A DNA stretch of 64,000 nucleotides from Emydura subglobosa. Its lineage: Eukaryota > Chordata > Testudines > Chelidae. The notes beneath the pieces were generated by a model. It was not told the DNA's origin, ran no database searches, and saw nothing but the letters and a program-made list of their open reading frames with translations. Made by a program: the position numbers and the translations under genes. Below, in pieces: positions 9,799 to 21,516 of this stretch (position 1 is the first letter of the stretch; each line of letters opens with the position of its first letter). The stretch covers positions 16,427,999 through 16,491,998 of the forward strand of contig ML679969.1 of NCBI GenBank assembly GCA_007922225.1, in the 5' to 3' direction.

Positions 9799-12374
9799 TT
9801 TATTGCCAGCAACAGACACTGGGAGCAAGCACCCTGGCGCTGCCACGTCACCCCACACCGGGCTCTGCTGAGCCTTCCTTGCACAGAGCCAGGGATCCTG
9901 CAACATGCAGGCAGGGCGTCTGCGCTCCCGGGCGCTGCTGGGCAGACATTTGCTTGGGAAGGTGCCAGCGGCTTCCTCCTCTCTCTGCATGGAGCCACCG
10001 CTCACTGAAGCCCCTCGCACTAGGAGCAGCTTCCCCCCAGCTTGGACACCAAAGGCCTGAGCTCAGCATCTGCACTGCCCCTGGGGCTCTGCACAGCCTG
10101 CCCCCGCCCAACGCCCCCACCCAGCACCCCAGCAGGCAGGCTGAGCTCCAGCCCTTCCCATTAAGCAGCACCAGTAGTGGGTGTGACATGAGTTGGATCA
10201 GGTTCCTCTAGGCAACATAGGATATAAATAAGGGAAGACACAGCCACCTCTTTTCAGAGGGGGGGGGAAACCCCCAGCTCAGAGACGCACCGGCCCGTTG
10301 CAGCACATCAACGGCCAAGAACAAAACGGTTCTGCCCCTGCTACCACAGGACAGAGCCAGCAATACAAATAATTGACATAAAATGTCTACAGAGGATAAG
10401 TAACATTACTTACTGGTACGGCGCCCCAATGCCTGCCCCAGGGGGCTGCTGGACCAAACCACCCCTCCTGCTGCACTGGTGACCTCACCAAGGTCTGGGG
10501 CTCATCAAGCAGCTGGGGTGATTGGAAAACCTGCCCCACCTGGAGAGAGCAGAGGCCCCAGGGGACAGGACCAGAGCCAGGCTGCTTGCGAAGGCTCTTA
10601 CGTGATGGGTGACTCTCGCAGCTAGCCAGCAAGGCAGGTCTCCTGTGCCCACCACCCACCCTCCCATCCCTCTGGTGCCAGAGGTGTGTTGTTCCAGGGG
10701 GCGGGGAGGGGGTGGCAGCAATTTTTGCTGCCAGACTTTTCTTCCTGAACAAGGCCATGCAGGCACATAGCAGAGCTGGCCCTCAGGAACCCCACAGCTC
10801 TCAGCCAGGGAGGCCAGCACCTTTGCATCCCAGCTGTGGCATGTCGGCATCTCCCTAGGGTAGCTTAGCGTTGCTGAAGGTGAGGGAGCTGGCCCCAGGT
10901 CTGGATGCTGGGGAGCCCCCAAGGGAAACTGAGCCCATGGGGAGCACCCGTGGAGTCACCCTCTCGGCTTCATTAGCTGCTAGTGTTTTGGGTCAGAGCC
11001 ACGCTCAACCCAGCTCTCCAGGCTCAGCCTCACCACACTGCACGGGCTGGGCCCAAGCCCCCTCGGCAGGGGCCTGGGCCATGCCACTAGCGCTGGCCCA
11101 TGTGCAGACATTGCCTCCTGCCCAGAGGCATAGGGCGCACCAGCTCTCCAATGCGGAGTAGCATCCCGCAGGGGAAATGGGGCCCAGCAAAGTGCAGTAA
11201 CTCACCCCAGGCTGTGCCCTGAGGCACTGGTATTTATTGCCTGCTGCTCTGGCTAACCAGGAGAGCCTCTCCCTTCCTTAGCAAGTGGGAGCTAGGACAG
11301 TGCCCAAAGAACCAGCCTCAGCTGTGAGAGGTTAGCACTAAGCTCTCGCAGACGCTGCCCCTGCTCCTGGGCTCCTGCTCCAGCAGCCCCGCGCGGCTGC
11401 GCTCCCTGGTGCACAGATGAGCTACTGCTGCTTAACGCCAACAGCCAGGAAGGTGCCTCAGCTGGGGAATGCCCCACACCCTGCCCCCCGAGCTATCTGA
11501 GCAGGGCTTGAGTTCTAAACTTAGTAGGATGGGGGGGCTTTTCCCTTTCCACCAAGACCCTGCTTTTCCCTTCAGCGGGAAAGCTGGGGTTATAGGAGAG
11601 GTGCCGGCCATGTCTGGCCACTGAGCACAGTCCAGGGAGGTCACAGAGGGTTCTCGATGGCCTGGGATTCTGCCCCTGTCCGTGGCGGAGTCTGGGAATG
11701 GCCATTCCACACCCCCGAGAGGCCCATTTGGAAATGGAGCCTGGCCAGGGGCTCAGGGCCTGGCGAGGGAGCGTGACTCAGCAGCGGCACAGAGGCAGCG
11801 ATGCTGAGACTGTCTCTCTCTCTGCCTGCCTTGGTCTGCTGCCACCAGCCCATCTGCCGCTCTCGGGGTGCACTGCTTCCCCTGCTGTCCTTTGCAGAGC
11901 GACCAACGCCACGGACTCGGCAGCAGCCCTGGCTGGAAGGGGACCGTCCACTGCAGCCCAGGGCACGACGCTACTGCCATCTGCACACCCTGCTCCTCGA
12001 CTGGGATGCGAAGCCGGGGAGCACTGGAGGGGGGCAGTGATGCCGGCTGTGCGTCCCCTCTTGCTCCACAGTGCAGAGTGGGCAGCGTCGCTGGGCGCGG
12101 GCAGGGCATGGCTCATGGCGCTCACGGCTCTGCCCACCCTCGCTAGGGGTCAGGCAGGCAGCAGCCTTACTGTATAGCAGATACGGAGTTGCTGAAAGTG
12201 CTACTCCGTGAGCCAGGCCCTGCCCTCGGTGCCAGCAGGGCTGGCTTCGCTGGCCTCGGCAAGGCCTGCTCCTTCCCATCCCAAGTCCGAGCCCAGGGGC
12301 GGGGGAATCACTGAAGCCAGCCCTAGCCAGCAGCGTCAGCCGCTCCTTCATCCCTACTTGGTGGCTGGGCAGGC
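9799..12374 (-). other. TNFRSF25: TNFRSF25 3' UTR and poly(A) signals
   Basis: Downstream of the TNFRSF25 stop, minus-strand AATAAA signals occur at 11238-11233 (about 1.1 kb 3' UTR) and at 9804-9799 (about 2.6 kb). The former is the more usual length. No coding potential stands out between them; the long open frames near 11,700-12,150 exist on both strands and look like chance. Confidence 0.45.
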
Positions 12375-12661
12375 TCACGGGCACTTCTGCAGCTGCTGCC
12401 TCAGCTCCTCGGCACAGCCGGCCAGCTCCATGCGCTCCAGGGCGGAGAAGATGGACTCCAGCGTGGTGTTCTTCTGCTGGCACCACCTCTTCAGCATCTC
12501 ATACTGCTGGTCCCGGACATGGGCAAACTCCATCTCCACCACCTCGATCTCAGTGTCCGGCAGCTCCAGCACGCGCATGAGCTCCTTCCAGCGCCGCAAG
12601 GGCACCGCGTTGATGATGGCGTACAGCGTGCTGCCCTGCTGGAGAGTGCCAAGGAGGGGCC
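12375..12661 (-). CDS. TNFRSF25: TNFRSF25 death-domain exon (last coding exon)
   Basis: The acceptor is tgtctcgcag (minus) and the stop codon is at 12377-12375. The exon encodes the entire death domain: YAIINAVPLRRWKELMRVLE, then helices with EIEVVEMEF and RDQQYEMLKRW, ending in LRQQLQKCP. The tryptophan of the RRWKE motif and the W of MLKRW, both typical of the death-domain fold, are present. The domain recruits TRADD in the family. It joins the preceding exon in phase 1 using donor CGA|gtaagc at 12806. Confidence 0.95.
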
Positions 12662-15600
12662 CTGCGAGACAGCAAATCCGGTCAGCCAGAGCCAGGGAGC
12701 AAAGCAGCCCTGCAGAGGGGCAGGGAGGGGGGCTTGGATGCTGGCAGGAAGCCAGGGTGTCTGCAAGTGCAGAACACCAGGCACCCTTCTGCAATGCGCT
12801 GCTTACTCGCGGTCTCCTGGCGCGCCGTGGGTGACTCCCAGCCGTCCCAGCTGCAGAGGGGCCTGGCCGGACAGGCGTTGCCACTCATTTGCGATGCCTC
12901 CGTGACCTGAAGGTGGTGCAAACCCTGCACCTCCGGGGGCTTTTCTGCGGCACCAGACAGACACGCTGAGACCTGGAACAGAAAGATGCCAGCGTTTCCG
13001 AGGAGAGCCCTGGTTCTTGGAGGGGAAGCCCCAAGCCAGCAGTCTGGTGCGGCAGGGCAGGAGAGACGTCTGCCTGGTGGGCCGGAAGGGTGGGAGGAAT
13101 GTCACAGCCTCCTGGCTGGGCAGACAAACTGGCCCAGGTTTAGTTGCACTCAAACGAGAGAGAGACTCTGCCTCATCCACTCGGGGACCAGCCGCTCTGG
13201 TGAGTGGACACCTGTTTGCTGAGAACTAGCCTGAGCCCCAGCAAACTCATCTCCGCAATGCCAATGAGCAGCCTGCAGGGGGTAACGAGGCCCTTCACTA
13301 GCCAGAAGAGGCTCCAAATGCCCCAAGCCTGCCAGGCCGCAGCTTGAGCCGGGCCAGCAGCTGCGTGGGGGAGCAGCGGGGCAGGGCGGTCTCTGCTGGC
13401 ATGCCATTGGGAGGGCGAGCTCTGCACAGCGTCTGCAGTGCGTCTCCACTCCCCGGCTGGGCTCTCACCTGTTGTAGCATCACGTTGTTCACTGCAGTCC
13501 CACCTGCCGGGAGAGAGACGGGGAAATGAGTCAGTCACGGTGCCCCCTCCGCCGCCCCTCGGCGCCCAGTGCTCGGTGCACGGGGCCTCTCTTAGCCAGG
13601 CCGGGGTTCTGCTTTGCACGGCAGCGGGCAAATGCGAGGGGGAGCGAAAAGCCAGAGCAAGGCAGGGACGGGTTACCGGCTGCGGGGGACTCGGCACTGA
13701 GCGTCCTCCTCCGGTGGTAGATGAAGAGAGCGCCCAGGAAGAGGGGCCCCATGAGGCCCAGCAGAACATACTCCAGCCCGAAGCCTGGAACAGAGGCAGA
13801 GGAGAGTTCTCAGACAAGCGCAGCTGCCGCCTTCGTTCTCCAGTCACTGCCCGCCTTGCGCCAGCCTAGGCAAGGCCCGAGTCGCCCGTCTCATTGCAGC
13901 TGCTGCACGGCTGGGCAAGGCCCCGAAGGGCCCGTCCGTGCTGTGACAGCCCCCGGCTCAGCAATCCCAGGGCGCGTCACGGCGGCCGAGGGAGTCACTC
14001 CAGCCCTGTGAGTGAGTTCGGGCCTGGCCCAGCTGAGGAAGGGCAGGCTGTGGGACGAGCTGGCGCCGCACCCGCCACAGCGCGGTTAGCTGGGGGCTCT
14101 GGACGCTGCTCCTGGATAGGCAAAGGTGCCAGGCTGACTGGCAGGGCCTCCTGTGAGTGCTGGATCCTTGCTGTGCCCGCGCCGAGCCATGCACCTGCCA
14201 CCCCCCAGTAGAGCCGCGTTTTCCCCTATACGCCAGGCCCTGCACCCTGCCCCTCACGCATACTGTGGGCCAGAGCCCGCCCATGTCCTGACCCCCCCGA
14301 CCAGTGTCCGGGGCCCTGCCCTGGATGCCATCACCTGAGCAGGGGGCTGCAACCCTCCCCCTGTGGCACCCTCCGACCGCTGGGCCCTACCTGGGCTGCT
14401 GCCATCACACGCCCTGCCACACCCGTCAATGCACTTCTCGGACAGCTGGCTGCAAACGGGAGCAGGGAAGAGACACGTCAGGGGGGATTTTAACCCGGTG
14501 CTGGGAGAGCGAGCGGCTGTGGCATGAGCTCCAGCGGTGGCTGTGTCATAGCCAGGGTTCCACCGCCAGCCTTCGCCCAGGCCAGGCGCTGCTGCAGAGA
14601 GCCTTTTCCATCCCCGCACCCGCCCCGTGCCCCACGCACAGAGAGGGGCTTGTCTACATGTGACCGTTCACGCAGATTGAGGTGGGGGAAAGAGGTGTCC
14701 GGTGTCCAAGCTGGGCCTGCCCCACTGCGCTGCCAGAGCACGGCATTAATCGGGGACAAGGCCACATTGCAGGGCAAGTTGAGCCCTCGTCTGTGATCGT
14801 CAGCCCGTCACCCTGGGGCAGCAGCTGGCTCCGGGGCGTACACACGGTGTGTCACAGCACGGCGGGTTTGCAGACCCCAGGGATTGTTATTTGCTAGTGA
14901 GGGTCACCCTGGCACCTGCTATTGCGTCTGCTCTTGAATTGACGGCTGAGCCTGGCTGAAGATGCGCACGGAAGTTAAGGCACTTCCCAGCCTGTGAACG
15001 TCTGGGGCTCCTAAATACCGTTCCAGCCGGCTTGCCAGCCCCCGCCCGGTGGGAGCTGTGGAGAGCACAAGGCCCATGTTCCCTCAGCCCCAGAGCTCAC
15101 CGATTCATAGGCGCCAACTCCATGGGTGCTGAGGGGCTGAGGCACCCACAGGGAGAATAAGGGGTGCTCAGCACCCACCGGGTGACCATCTGCCTGGGTC
15201 GGGATGATAGGTGCTGGCCGCAGCTGGCAGCTCTTTCACACAGGCAGCTGCAGGCTCATCCCGCCTGCCCATCAGCTGCTGAGTGCGCCCATTAGCTGTT
15301 AATTGGTTTAATGTGTTTTATGGGCACTTCCCTGCCCTGGCAGGGGCTGAGTCACTGAATCACAGCATGGCCCCCCTGGGGCTGCTGCTCCAGCCAGGGA
15401 CGCCTGGGGGAGGGCCGCTTCCAAGTCATGCCTCCCCCCCAGCACTGCGTGTGTGTAACCGAGGGGGGGAAAAAAAAGGCTGAGGGCCAGGGTTAGGTGT
15501 GGTTGCCCTCGGTCATCAGCAGACAGGGCCAGCCAGCCCCTGCTGCTCACCGGGGGACACACGGGGCTCCACACCCCTCTCCAAGCGCTTCCCCTCACAC

Positions 15601-18492
15601 CTGGTGGGCTGATGGCGTGTGTGACTGCAGCCTGCATCTCCCTCCCAGCCCCCTTCCAGCCCCACAGCCAGGCTCCAGCTTGGACTCTGGGCAGCAGGTC
15701 AGCCCTGGCAGAGGGAACCTGACACTAGGCTAGGGCCAAGAGGGTGAGTGCGCAGTGGTGGCCAATGTGGGGCCCCTGGAAAAGTGGGCACCAGCTGGCA
15801 TCTCCAGCGGCAGACATCCAGGGGTGAGGGGAACTAAGCCCCGGCACCCCCAGAGACCCACAGCAGAAGCCGGGAGGGTGGGGGGAGAAAGCCCCACCAG
15901 CCGCCGCTGCCCAGGAAAGCTATGGGGAGCTGGACCCAACCCCCTGGCCTCGGCAGAAGCTGGGAGGGAGGCAACTAAGCCATGGCCCCCAGCAGAAGCC
16001 GGGCAGGTGGGGAAAAACCCTGTGGGGAAGCAACGTGGCTAGGGAGCTGACCTGAGCACTGGCTCTGGCAGAAGCCGGGCAGGGGCACCCACCGGTAAAA
16101 CCAAAAGTCAGCGCCTATGTGCTGCATTAACAGCTGGACTGGTCTCAGTAGCCAGTAAGATACTGTGAGGTGAAACTGCCCTAAAAATCCCCTAGGCTGG
16201 GCTCATGGGACATAGGGTGCCTCAGAATCCAGCCCGGGCACTGGAGGTGGCTGTGGCATTCACTAACCCTGCATTAGCCACTGTGGGCCCGTGCCTCCCC
16301 AGACTAGCTTTCCAGCCCTGCTCGTCCCTGGTCAGGGGCTGGTGACTGATGGGCACTGCACGCGGAAGCAAACCAAGAAAGCCAAGGGTATTTACGTGGC
16401 ACATGCTCTGCACTCGCTGCCCTCCAGGTAGAAGCCAGACTGGCATTCCCCACACTGGGTATCCGCCTTCATGGAACCTGAAAGACATGGTGCATGGCGA
16501 GTGCACTGCCAGGGGGCGGCCCATGGGAAAGCGAGAGCCTCCGTGGCCCAGGGCATGTGTTCAGGGAATGTGCGCAGAGCAGGCAGGGAAGGGGCTGGGG
16601 GCTTTCCTCTGCGTTCTCCTCTCCTGGCAGGGTCTCGTTGGCTGGAGCCCAGGGCAGCAGGATTCCCATCAGGGAAGGCTCAGTGTCTGCATGGCGCAGT
16701 CCCAGGAGAGCTGGCACAGCATCAGCAGTTGGGAGTCCCCGGCATGGGTGGCAGAGGGTGTCTGGTCCAGCTTCAGTTCGACTAGGATGTGCGGGGTATG
16801 AGATAGCGCTAGCCAGCAGGCCATGGCGGGCTGCATGTCAGCATGTGCGCAGCAGCGGGAGTCAGGCCCCAGCTGGGGCAGACGGGGGGGTCAGCGCGAG
16901 GGGCAGCAGGGCAGGCAGGGGTCAGCGTGAGGGGCAGCGGGGTGGACGAGGGGCAGCAGGGAGCAGGCAGGGGGCAGCGTGAGGGGCAGTGGGGCGGACG
17001 AGGAGCAGCAGGGCAGACGGGGCAGGCAGGGGGCGGCCGGGCAGGCGCAGAAGCGCAAGGGGCAGTGCCAGGAGTCGAAGGCAGCGGGCGGCGCCCCGGA
17101 CACTCACAGTTCTGAAGGGTGACCTTGCCCTGGCACCTGTGGCACTCCTGGCAGGTGAAATCCCTGCAGGCAGAGGCCGTGCACTGGAGGAAGTGGCCGG
17201 GGCCGCAGCCACACTGTGCGTCGCTGCTCTCCGTACAGTTCTTCACCATGAGCTGGGAAGCTGAACACAGGACAAGCTCGGTGAGCAGGCTGCCTCAGCA
17301 GCATGAAGTGCGGGTCTCCTAGGGTTTCTCCTGCCCCCCCCCCGAGGGCCCAGGCCAACAGGGCAGTGTGGGGCTGGCACAGCGCCAGCGTGGCTGGGCG
17401 TCCCGTCACAGGCGACGGGCCTGTCCAGCCCCTTACCTGGAGCGTGGCACTCGGAGCACTTCCTGCATTTCTTCTCGAAGTTTGGCGAGGCGAGGTAGGT
17501 GCCGTGGGGGCAGCGCTCGCACGTCGTGTTGTGGTCATGGCTTGTGCAGGGAGCCTTCATAAACTGCCCTGTGCAAACGACAGCAGGTGTGGATGAGCAT
17601 GCGGGTAATGCACGGGGAGGAGGAGGGAGATGGGCTGTGGCCCGGGATGCCCAGGGGGGTCAGGCTGGCTGATCTGGTCGGTCCCTCCATCCAGCCCGTC
17701 TGTGCAGGAGTCAGGAAGCCCTGAGTCTGTAGCTAGCGCTGCCATTGACTCCCCCGTAACCTCAGCAAATCGGTTACCCAATCTGGGCCTCAGTTCCCCA
17801 CCTCGCAGTGCCCAGAGCCCTTGGCCGGCTGGCCCCAAGCCGGCAGAGTCCGTGCTGGGTTTGGGTGCGCGGCTCGGCTCTCAGAGACGTTCTAACCTGC
17901 AGGGCACTGCTGGCAGCAGCGCTGCATTGGCGAGTACCAGTGGTAGCCAGCTTCGCAGGGGTGTTTCGTGACGTCTCTCTTGTGCGGTGCGTGACGCTGC
18001 AGCCCCAGTGCAGAGTCAGACGGGCTCCTTGCCCGCCTCTGCTCACTGCCAGTCCCGGCCACTCGTGGCTTTGGGGTGCCCAACAGCTGGAATCCACTTC
18101 CGGTCACCAGCAGTGCAGCCAGAAAGCCCTGGGGACAGAGGGGAACGTTGCCGGAGTGCGTCACCAGCGCCTGGGCCTGAACAAGGCTCTAGCAGGCTCC
18201 CAGCTGCTGCATTGGCCAGCCCTGCGCCAGCTGAGAGCTCACAGCTACCGACCGGGGGCTGCCTCTGGTCAGCATGGGCAGCCAGGCCTTAGCTCACACA
18301 ACAAACCCTCAGCCAACACGGTGTTTCTTGGCCCCGGTTTGACCGTCGCAGCTAGTGCCCAGCCCCGCCCGAGCAACGGAGCCTCAAGGGGAAACAGGCC
18401 AGCCCGAGCCTGCTGCCTCTTCCCAGCCGGGCATCCCCTGAGCCCAGAGCAGACGGTGCCGCACTCGCCACCTTCCCTGTGACTCCTGCCAT
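12375..18492 (-). CDS. TNFRSF25: TNFRSF25 (death receptor 3), ten-exon gene
   Basis: This is a TNF-receptor superfamily death receptor, the TL1A receptor on lymphocytes, which signals through TRADD. The exons (minus strand) are 18492-18472, 18128-17897, 17568-17437, 17260-17108, 16477-16396, 14449-14391, 13784-13677, 13503-13469, 12972-12807 and 12661-12375. All junctions are GT-AG, and the phases agree to give 424 aa (human about 417). Residues 1-24 form a signal peptide (GFLAALLVTGSGFQLL). Residues about 60-225 are cysteine-rich repeats (CCQQCPAG, CERCPHGTYLA, CRKCSECH, CQECHRCQG, CGECQSGFYLEG). One transmembrane helix (LEYVLLGLMGPLFLGALFIY) lies in the exon at 13784, followed by HRRR. A linker leads to a death domain at about 337-420 (RRWKE and RDQQYEMLKRW are shared with human DR3). 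The first exon is the least certain because its donor is gtggcg. Confidence 0.92.
15106..16119. mobile_element. Non-autonomous DNA-transposon-like element with terminal inverted repeats
   Basis: The element begins CATAGGCGCCAACT (15106) and ends AGTCAGCGCCTATG (16119). Its ends are 14-bp inverted repeats with two mismatches. The left part (tgggtgctgaggggctgagg, cagcacccaccggg) and the presence of similar GCGCCAACTCCATGGGTGCT repeats in turtle genomes (from memory) suggest a dispersed turtle family. No transposase frame is present. The right half carries four degenerate copies of a cagaagccgggagggtgggg unit (15865-16090). I could not identify a clear target-site duplication. It lies in the intron between TNFRSF25 exons at 16396 and 14449. 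Confidence 0.6.
16870..17060. repeat. GC-rich minisatellite in a TNFRSF25 intron
   Basis: Degenerate tandem units of the form gcgtgaggggcagcggggcg / gacgaggggcagcagggcag repeat at least four times. The array ends about 50 nt below the cysteine-rich exon that ends at 17108, so it is the start of that exon's downstream intron. It creates a false open frame rich in Gly/Arg on plus and Pro/Cys on minus. Confidence 0.75.
17690..17800. repeat. tRNA-SINE/MIR-like fragment
   Basis: The run gccattgactcccccgtaac ... caaatcggttacccaatctg ... gcctcagttcccca is typical of the core region of amniote tRNA-derived SINEs ('gaccttgggcaaatcactta...cctcagtttccc'). It lies in the intron between the TNFRSF25 exons at 17897 and 17568. 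Confidence 0.55.
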
Positions 18493-18609
18493 CCACTCGT
18501 GCTGCTCCTGGCGGTCTGGAGCCACACCGGAGCCTTGGGGAGGTTTAACCAGCGGGAACCTTGGAGCCAGTCACTGGGAGGCGCAGAGGCCCTCTCCCGG
18601 GGAGGGGGG

Positions 18610-18845
18610 CATGTAGTGCAGTGGGGAGGCCAGGGGCCTGGGACTGGGCGGCCTAGACTCTATTCTTGGACCTGCCACACACCTGCTGGGTGGCCTTGGG
18701 CAAGTCACGTCGGCGGTCTATGCCTCGGTTTCCCCTCCCATCCTTTGTCTGCCTCAGCTATTTGGGGCAGGGACTGTCTCTCACTGAGCATGATCTAGTG
18801 TAAGGGGGCCTGATCTCAGCTGTGCCCTTCAGCTGCTATTGCACC
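18610..18845. repeat. tRNA-SINE/MIR-like element
   Basis: It contains ccttgggcaagtcacgtcgg, tgcctcggtttcccctccca, and then tttggggcagggactgtctc and gggcctgatctcagctg. This is the order found in common turtle/crocodilian SINEs. It lies just upstream of TNFRSF25 exon 1 and may overlap its promoter region. Confidence 0.7.
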
Positions 18846-19362
18846 AGTAGGAAGTGCTCAGCCCTTGAAACTGAACCGCTGGGGCTTAGGTGATGGGGAC
18901 CCAGGTCCTCCGCTAGATGGAGCCAATGCACTGCAGCTGGACCTGGACGTGCCCAGGAACTTGTGCCTAGGGCTGGGAACAGACACGGGCATGTGCAGGC
19001 ACCACCAAGCCATCCCCACCCCCAGGCTTGCCCTGCCCGTCGCCCCGTGTGCCATCACATGCAGGGCCCCACGCTGCAGCCAGGGGCCCCCACGGATGGC
19101 CAGGCGGGATCGCTGGGTGCCACGTACCCGCTGGGACCCGCTTAGGGAGGCAGGAGAGAAAGCTGGAGCCCAGGAGTGACGCATGAACCCTGCTGGACAC
19201 GGGGCCTGAGTTTGATTTAAACATCCCCCACCCCCAGCCTTCAAACTCCTTACATCAAGCCCCAGCTGCTGCAGGCTGCATTTGAGGCTCGTTTCCAGTG
19301 CTGCCCCACAACCAGGAGAGCAGCCATTGCGGGGTTTGTAATGAAAGCTGAGATGCTCAGCA

Positions 19363-19397
19363 GTCACTTGACTCCAGGAGCCAGAGCTTTAAGAAAA
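19363..19397 (+). repeat. Dispersed repeat, copy 1
   Basis: The stretch gtcacttgactccaggagcc followed by agagctttaagaaaa matches 63482-63516 (gtcacatgactccaagagct, ggagctttaaggaaa) at 29 of 35 positions by eye, in the same orientation. This is an old interspersed repeat of the sauropsid type. Confidence 0.6.
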
Positions 19398-21416
19398 CAT
19401 CAACTAGCAGGAAGCTCACGCTAAAATCACCAGCGTTGGCACCACTGGATCCCAAATACACCCAGGTCCCAGGGGCAGCGCCCACAGGAGCAACAGCGCG
19501 TGCTCTCACACAGCGAGTGCCCAGCGCTGCGGCACAGAGACAGGCAGGCCATGTCACCAAGGTGCATTACCCAGAGCCCTTCCCGGCAGGGCTGTAGGGA
19601 GAGCACTGTGTGACTAACCCTCCAGCCCCCCCCAGCCCCGCCCGCAGGGAATGCCCCCTGCCAGCCCCTGCTGGGTGTTTTCCCCAGCTGCTGTCAGAGG
19701 CGGGGTGCGTGGCATGTGAGCAGAACAGCTTCTGGAGGCCTCTGGCGCACGGCGCCACTGCAGGGAACACTGTGTGCGGAGGTGCGCCGCCGGAAGCAGG
19801 GGCGACCTCAGGCCAGACTCCTGCCTTGGCTACGGCTTCTGGTAAAGGAGGAGAGCTGGGGCGTGTGGTTAGCACTGAAAGGGCACCGAGAAGTGTTGCA
19901 TAAGCAGGCTGGTGCAGTTGTTCCTGTAAGTGGCTCTGAGTTAACCTCTTTCCTAGGAACCGGTTGGTGCAGTGCTCACGGCAGCTGGCTGCATGGCAGA
20001 GCGGAAGTGGTGCTCCCGGCCCGGCACTGCCACAACTCCAAGAAAGATATGTAGGTGTGACACCACACCCGGCAAGGCCCCCAGCGCGCCCCGCATGGTC
20101 GCGCCCCCAGAGCCACGCTCAGTACCCAGGGCTGGAACGGAGCCGCCTCTCGGCGCGGGTGTGACACGGCGCAGCGGGGAGGGTACAGGCTGGGCCAAGC
20201 TGTTGACAGCCAGCCTAGGACGCAAGTGGCCTGGGTTCCACTAGGTGCCGGGCAGGCTCCCAGCCCCATAGGACTGAGTGTGTTCTGGCAGCAGACAGGC
20301 TGTGGTGTGGGACGCTGGCATTCTTGCTGCCCGGCTCATCAGCGCCCCAAGGGTGCGGCCCAGTGTTGCAGCGGAGCCACAAAGCCATGGTGAGAGTCCC
20401 AGGATACCCCCGAGCCCAACACGGCCCAGGAGAGAGCAGGTGGGGGGCCCTGGAAGCCCAGCACATTGGCCTAGCCCTGAGCCTCACCGCATGAGCCTGG
20501 CCCCAGCCCGGCTGAGCTGAGCATCGCTGGCTGCTGCTTTACCCCCTGGCCACCCAGACCTGGGGCATCCAGCCAGCAAGGTGCCCTGCCAGAGTCTGCA
20601 ACCAGGCCATGCTGCGCAGGGACTCCTGGCACACACGGCCTGAGCCCGCGCACACCAGGCCCAGCTGTGGCAGCAAGGCGGGGCTGAGCACGGATGGTGC
20701 CTGGGCCCCTGCCCACGGGGAGCCACAGGCAACTTCCGGGGCTTCCAGGCCCAGCACTGCGGAACCAAGCCGCTGCTCTCAGACATGCACGGTGAGCGCT
20801 CCACAGCCCTGCCGCAGAGCCACCCCACCCCGGCCCGGGACAGGGAGGGGATGAGCATGCTGACGCCAGGGCTGGCGAGTGGCAGGTAGCATCACAGCCG
20901 GATCCTGCCAAGGGCAGGCTTTGCTTCTCGCCAGGTCGCAGCCCGACGTCACAGACCGTGCCCTCCACTCCATCCCCTGGCTGACACGTGCCCAGCGCGG
21001 CACCTTGCCCCCTCCCTGCGCTGGGGGGCTGCTCCTGCTGGAGACAGCAGCACGCCGGGGGTGTGGGGTGCCCGAGGGCTGGCTGCTACCAGTGACCTCC
21101 CCATCACTCCCGGCTGGGCAAAGCTGGGGTGGGAGGGCCGCTCAGAGCGCAACCGCTGGCATGGGCTGTGCAGCAGGAGTGACAGCGCCAGCCCCCCTGC
21201 ATGCCTGGCATTGTGGGCTAGCACGGTGCAGGCCGGGCCCCTCCACTGTCCCCAGGGCAAGGAGATGGTGCCCCGTTGGCCTTGCCTCGCGCCTCCAGGC
21301 CTGTGTGGCAGGGAAAGCCCTGGGGGGCGGAGGGGGGTGGCGGGGGGTGTGGAAAGCTGTTCATTGCGTCACCTGCTGTGGCCGTGGGCTGGGCGCGTGG
21401 GGGCTCTGTGCCTCAT

Positions 21417-21516
21417 NNNNNNNNNNNNNNNNNNNNNNNNNNNNNNNNNNNNNNNNNNNNNNNNNNNNNNNNNNNNNNNNNNNNNNNNNNNNNNNNNNNN
21501 NNNNNNNNNNNNNNNN
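21417..21516. other. Assembly gap (100 N)
   Basis: Exactly 100 N, the usual placeholder for a gap of unknown size. A 20-base G homopolymer (21542-21561) and further G runs follow directly, which probably caused the break. True sequence length and content here are unknown. Confidence 0.98.

Noticed and set aside
16809..17103. Cys/Pro-rich minus-strand extension of the TNFRSF25 repeat exon
   Set aside because: It is translation of the minisatellite beyond a good splice donor at 17107; the phase-correct next exon is at 16477.
20471..20968. Minus and plus frames of 120-250 codons between 20.4 and 21.6 kb
   Set aside because: They overlap in several frames, consistent with GC-rich noncoding sequence. 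Those near 21.4 kb run through the N gap and G homopolymers.
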